DNA of 7,271 nt from Verrucomicrobiaceae bacterium (GTDB taxonomy: Bacteria > Verrucomicrobiota > Verrucomicrobiia > Verrucomicrobiales > Verrucomicrobiaceae), in NCBI GenBank assembly GCA_947463285.1, contig CANHTV010000183.1:1-7271 (forward strand), read 5' to 3'. The number at the start of each line of letters is the position of its first letter. Position 1 is the first letter of the stretch. Position numbers and translations under genes: made by a program. Below the pieces are notes generated by a model, which was not told where the DNA came from, did not search any database, and saw nothing but the letters and a program-made list of their open reading frames with translations. Shown here one piece after another: positions 6,301 to 7,271 of the stretch.

Positions 6301-7271
6301 AGTTCAATGCGTCCACGTTTGGGACGAAAACAGCCGTTTTGCACATCGCGAGCAGTGACGCGGGCAATCCATCGTTCGACATCAATCTCTCCGGCATCGG
6401 TTTCGTGCCTCCGCCGACGGTTTCGAACATCACGATCAATCCGATCTCGCCGAGCAGCACCGATCCGGCGGTGGTGACGGCCCAGGTGGCGGCTGGAAGC
6501 GGCGGTGGCATCAGCGGGGTGACTTTGACTTATGATCTCGGCGCGCAGGTGACCGGGAATGTGTTCCGCGAGACCTTCTCGATGGCGTCGTCGAACAACT
6601 GGAACGGCTCAGGTGGTCTCAATACCTGGACGACGAACGGAGCCGGAGCCACGCGTCAGGCAAACTTGCAATCGAACCGCACCTCGCCCGTGGTGCTGAC
6701 GAATTGCACGACGACGAGTGCGAGCACGAGCGTGGTATGCAGCAGCACGGCGAATCTGTGGCCAAACATGAGCATCACCGGCCCTGGCATGGCGGCAGGC
6801 GCGGTGATCAGCTCGATCACGAATGGCACGACCTTTGTCATCAGCGCGGCGGCCACGGCTTCGAGCACGACGGCCACTTTGACGGCGAATGGCATCACCT
6901 TGACGAACTGCACAACCACGGTGGCGAGCACGACGGTGACTTGCGACAGCACGACGGGCCTCTTGGTCGGCATGGGGCTGACCGGCACCGGTTTGGCGAA
7001 CAACGCGACTGTCAGCTCGATCACGAACGCGACGACGTTTGTGATGAGCGCCGCTCCGACAACACCGGGCACCGCTTTGACTCTGACTGGGAATGGCAAC
7101 GCGCTGGAGTTCCAGGCGGCCTCCGCGAGCCTCACGACAGCCATGGCGACCTCGCCGGTGATCAATGCGGCGGGCACTTCGGGCTATGTGGATTTCTATG
7201 TGCAGACGCGTGACCTGAACAGTCTCTCGCCGAACAACCAGTGGGCCTTCCAAGTGTCGCCGGATGGTGGC
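3303..7271 (+). CDS. Large secreted YHYH / DUF1566 / choice-of-anchor D mosaic protein, 3' end outside window
   Basis: The frame is uninterrupted from ATG 3303 to the window edge, 1323 codons without a stop. Residues 1-17 (MKRFLALVCLLPLALHA) look like a signal peptide, so the product should be exported. Domains in order: a YHYH domain (about 95-488) with GGHCG at 222-226, YHYH at 231-234, WALDGYPMYG (256-265), GGHDHGGGW (281-289), a second YHYH at 291-294 and YDECWTINRKVNPRSL (467-482); two DUF1566/Lcl_C domains (about 560-690 and 694-915) sharing LMW, MTWE, GGY-DWR-PN and EL; a choice-of-anchor D type beta domain (about 930-1033) with FTITNTGSTPLDI and INLSGIG; and a Ser/Thr-rich beta domain from about 1085. 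Four copies of a Thr-rich module (380-448, 783-853, 1130-1197, 1198-1265) interrupt these domains. His clusters in the YHYH domain suggest metal binding, and DUF1566 folds are lectin-like; both roles are inference. No anchor is visible because the C-terminus is missing. Start choice rests on the signal peptide. Confidence 0.92.
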   Translation, partial: MKRFLALVCLLPLALHAHTLPSGDKEALRAHILEEFMQKSAPKKVKPVEAPIPKTLKRPVTVAGLSGFDLSSFLTSGSALPPAGNGLLMAAAFAPFKPKVRYNWDGTTFFLESDNTPEGMPNKMVGITTWQQQVPIPAAYFAHSTSNENNASSLGYQQPNVWRIPLVPVPSASPIVIYNPPAPPTNFLRGAVALASNGIAIFNPSNNGGNVSYEIGELDYYGGHCGLADDYHYHIAPTHLNTRFSGPLGDDKPIAWALDGYPMYGFLEPDGSPRQALDAEGGHDHGGGWGYHYHAMGTTTVDATHPYGTPQSPYLMKAFHGTVVNFGNQVDGQPAVGNLRADGTGGYNAKAVAGAYIVAQMNPAPLVTDGSGHLSLVAGVNLTGCATTYGSTTVTCASTTGLTTGLAVVGYGVSNGARVTSVTNATQFVLSIPAIATTTGKNFTAVSMATASPDAHVMRVNMGGVDYDECWTINRKVNPRSLTMTWRAQALVGGVLSGPVLTTTQTYTPTAGSASGNRLTAYPMGAWSEVKLPDTSQVVSTTTTFGEDSDYTTTPSANPQSFTDNGDGTITDNVTGLMWQKADAGEMTWENAVNNAGTVTTGGYSDWRLPNPHELMSLFNYETGNPAMNATYFPPASPSTEYWWSRDVFGASTTNVWCVNSGGGVGPKPKAETVSAGGTLRYHARYVRLAQNNMTHNYVNNLDCTITDTDTSLMWTQMPSTAMTWEAALAWAEGLTLGGYNDWRMPNIKELQTLTDYSLATTSGGTATNLKPAINRTMFAKTMSGCSVTSGSPVVATSDTTDLAVGMTVIDPFSIAGTYINHTTTPTITAINPGVSFTLSSNALATGTGLIFRALPRATAYWSSTSNKGTQTEAWLLELGVNNSVPAAEGPPRGAQGIISYQAKTASFPVFAVRSATLTTQIAVAQGATSLTDGLSTVAYGNVNVGNTLSKTFTITNTGSTPLDITGVTIDGTNSANFSVTTSPTTPMAANNGTSTFTVQFNASTFGTKTAVLHIASSDAGNPSFDINLSGIGFVPPPTVSNITINPISPSSTDPAVVTAQVAAGSGGGISGVTLTYDLGAQVTGNVFRETFSMASSNNWNGSGGLNTWTTNGAGATRQANLQSNRTSPVVLTNCTTTSASTSVVCSSTANLWPNMSITGPGMAAGAVISSITNGTTFVISAAATASSTTATLTANGITLTNCTTTVASTTVTCDSTTGLLVGMGLTGTGLANNATVSSITNATTFVMSAAPTTPGTALTLTGNGNALEFQAASASLTTAMATSPVINAAGTSGYVDFYVQTRDLNSLSPNNQWAFQVSPDGG
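4440..4646 (+). repeat. Thr/Ser-rich beta module, copy 1 (inside YHYH domain)
   Basis: Residues 380-448 of the secreted protein. The pattern is LTGC, TTVTC, STTGL, VVGYGV, TSVTNATQFVLS and a Thr-rich tail ATTTGKNFT. The Cys pair is C385 and C396, spaced C-x10-C. The segment lies between DGSGHLSLVAG and SPDAHVMRVN, both of which look like continuous YHYH-domain sequence. The outer borders have similar DNA (AATCTCACCG and AACTTCACCG, 8 of 10 bases identical). The module resembles Gly/Thr-rich beta repeats of bacterial surface and phage tail proteins, but I cannot name a family. Confidence 0.75.
5649..5861 (+). repeat. Thr/Ser-rich beta module, copy 2, divergent (inside second DUF1566 domain)
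   Basis: Residues 783-853. It keeps the SGC start (C786), the STTGL-like DTTDLAVGM, the TAINPGVSFTLSS core and the ATGTGL tail. It lacks the second Cys (Thr797 occupies that place) and is a few residues longer, with an extra HTTTPT stretch. It lies between INRTMFAKT and RATAYWSSTS, positions that are nearly adjacent in an ordinary DUF1566 domain, so it reads as an insertion. It is the most diverged of the four copies. Confidence 0.65.
6690..6893 (+). repeat. Thr/Ser-rich beta module, copy 3 (first unit of a 204-bp tandem)
   Basis: Residues 1130-1197, exactly 68 codons. It shows LTNCTTT (C1135), SVVC (C1146), SITGPGM, ISSITNGTTFVISAAA and the tail TATLTANG. The next copy follows with no linker. 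It shares about 40 of 68 residues with copy 4 in a hand alignment without gaps, and the 14-base stretch AGCTCGATCACGAA occurs in both. Confidence 0.8.
6894..7097 (+). repeat. Thr/Ser-rich beta module, copy 4 (second unit of a 204-bp tandem)
   Basis: Residues 1198-1265, again exactly 68 codons, with LTNCTTT (C1203), TVTC (C1214), LTGTGL, VSSITNATTFVMSAA and LTLTGNG. After it the sequence resumes as NALEFQAASASL, which looks like the second half of the beta domain that was left at QSNRTSP before copy 3. The two Cys are spaced C-x10-C as in copies 1 and 3. Confidence 0.8.

Noticed and set aside
5235..6344. Minus-strand open frame (369 residues) antisense to the DUF1566 region
   Set aside because: Arg/Gly/His-rich composition, no motif, and the plus strand encodes clear DUF1566 and choice-of-anchor D sequence.
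6690..7097. CRISPR-like or insertion-sequence explanation for the tandem repeat
   Set aside because: Units are whole-codon, in frame, diverged and protein-coding, with no spacers, terminal inverted repeats or transposase.

Overview
The window looks like a chromosomal piece of a GC-rich member of the Planctomycetota-Verrucomicrobiota group, most likely Verrucomicrobiota. The reasons are a DUF1553 (PSD1) protein, a family largely restricted to that superphylum, a CpxRA-like two-component pair, and a very large secreted mosaic protein (YHYH, DUF1566, choice-of-anchor D). The taxonomic call is an inference from protein families, not from a marker gene.

Layout: (1) 1-1086, plus strand: the 3' part of a DUF1553/PSD1 gene that enters the window already open. 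(2) 1070-2494, minus strand: a membrane sensor histidine kinase, whose 3' end overlaps the DUF1553 gene tail to tail by 17 bp. (3) 2491-3189, minus strand: an OmpR/CpxR-type response regulator just upstream of the kinase, sharing a 4-bp ATGA overlap, so the two form a regulator-kinase operon. (4) 3190-3302: a 113-bp divergent intergenic region with a perfect 10-bp direct repeat, a candidate operator. (5) 3303-7271, plus strand: a secreted protein of at least 1323 residues that runs off the right edge, divergent from the two-component operon.

The most unusual content is in the large secreted protein. A Thr/Ser-rich beta-type module of about 68-71 residues occurs four times. Copy 1 sits inside the YHYH domain and copy 2 inside the second DUF1566 domain. 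Copies 3 and 4 form an exact 204-bp tandem and appear to split a C-terminal beta domain. The modules therefore look like insertions into loops of unrelated domains rather than a normal end-to-end repeat array. Three copies carry a Cys-x10-Cys pair; copy 2 has lost the second Cys.

A working model, by inference only: the two-component system senses an envelope condition, may autoregulate through the direct repeat, and may control the divergently transcribed surface or secreted protein. No RNA genes, CRISPR arrays, insertion sequences or clear rho-independent terminators were seen.
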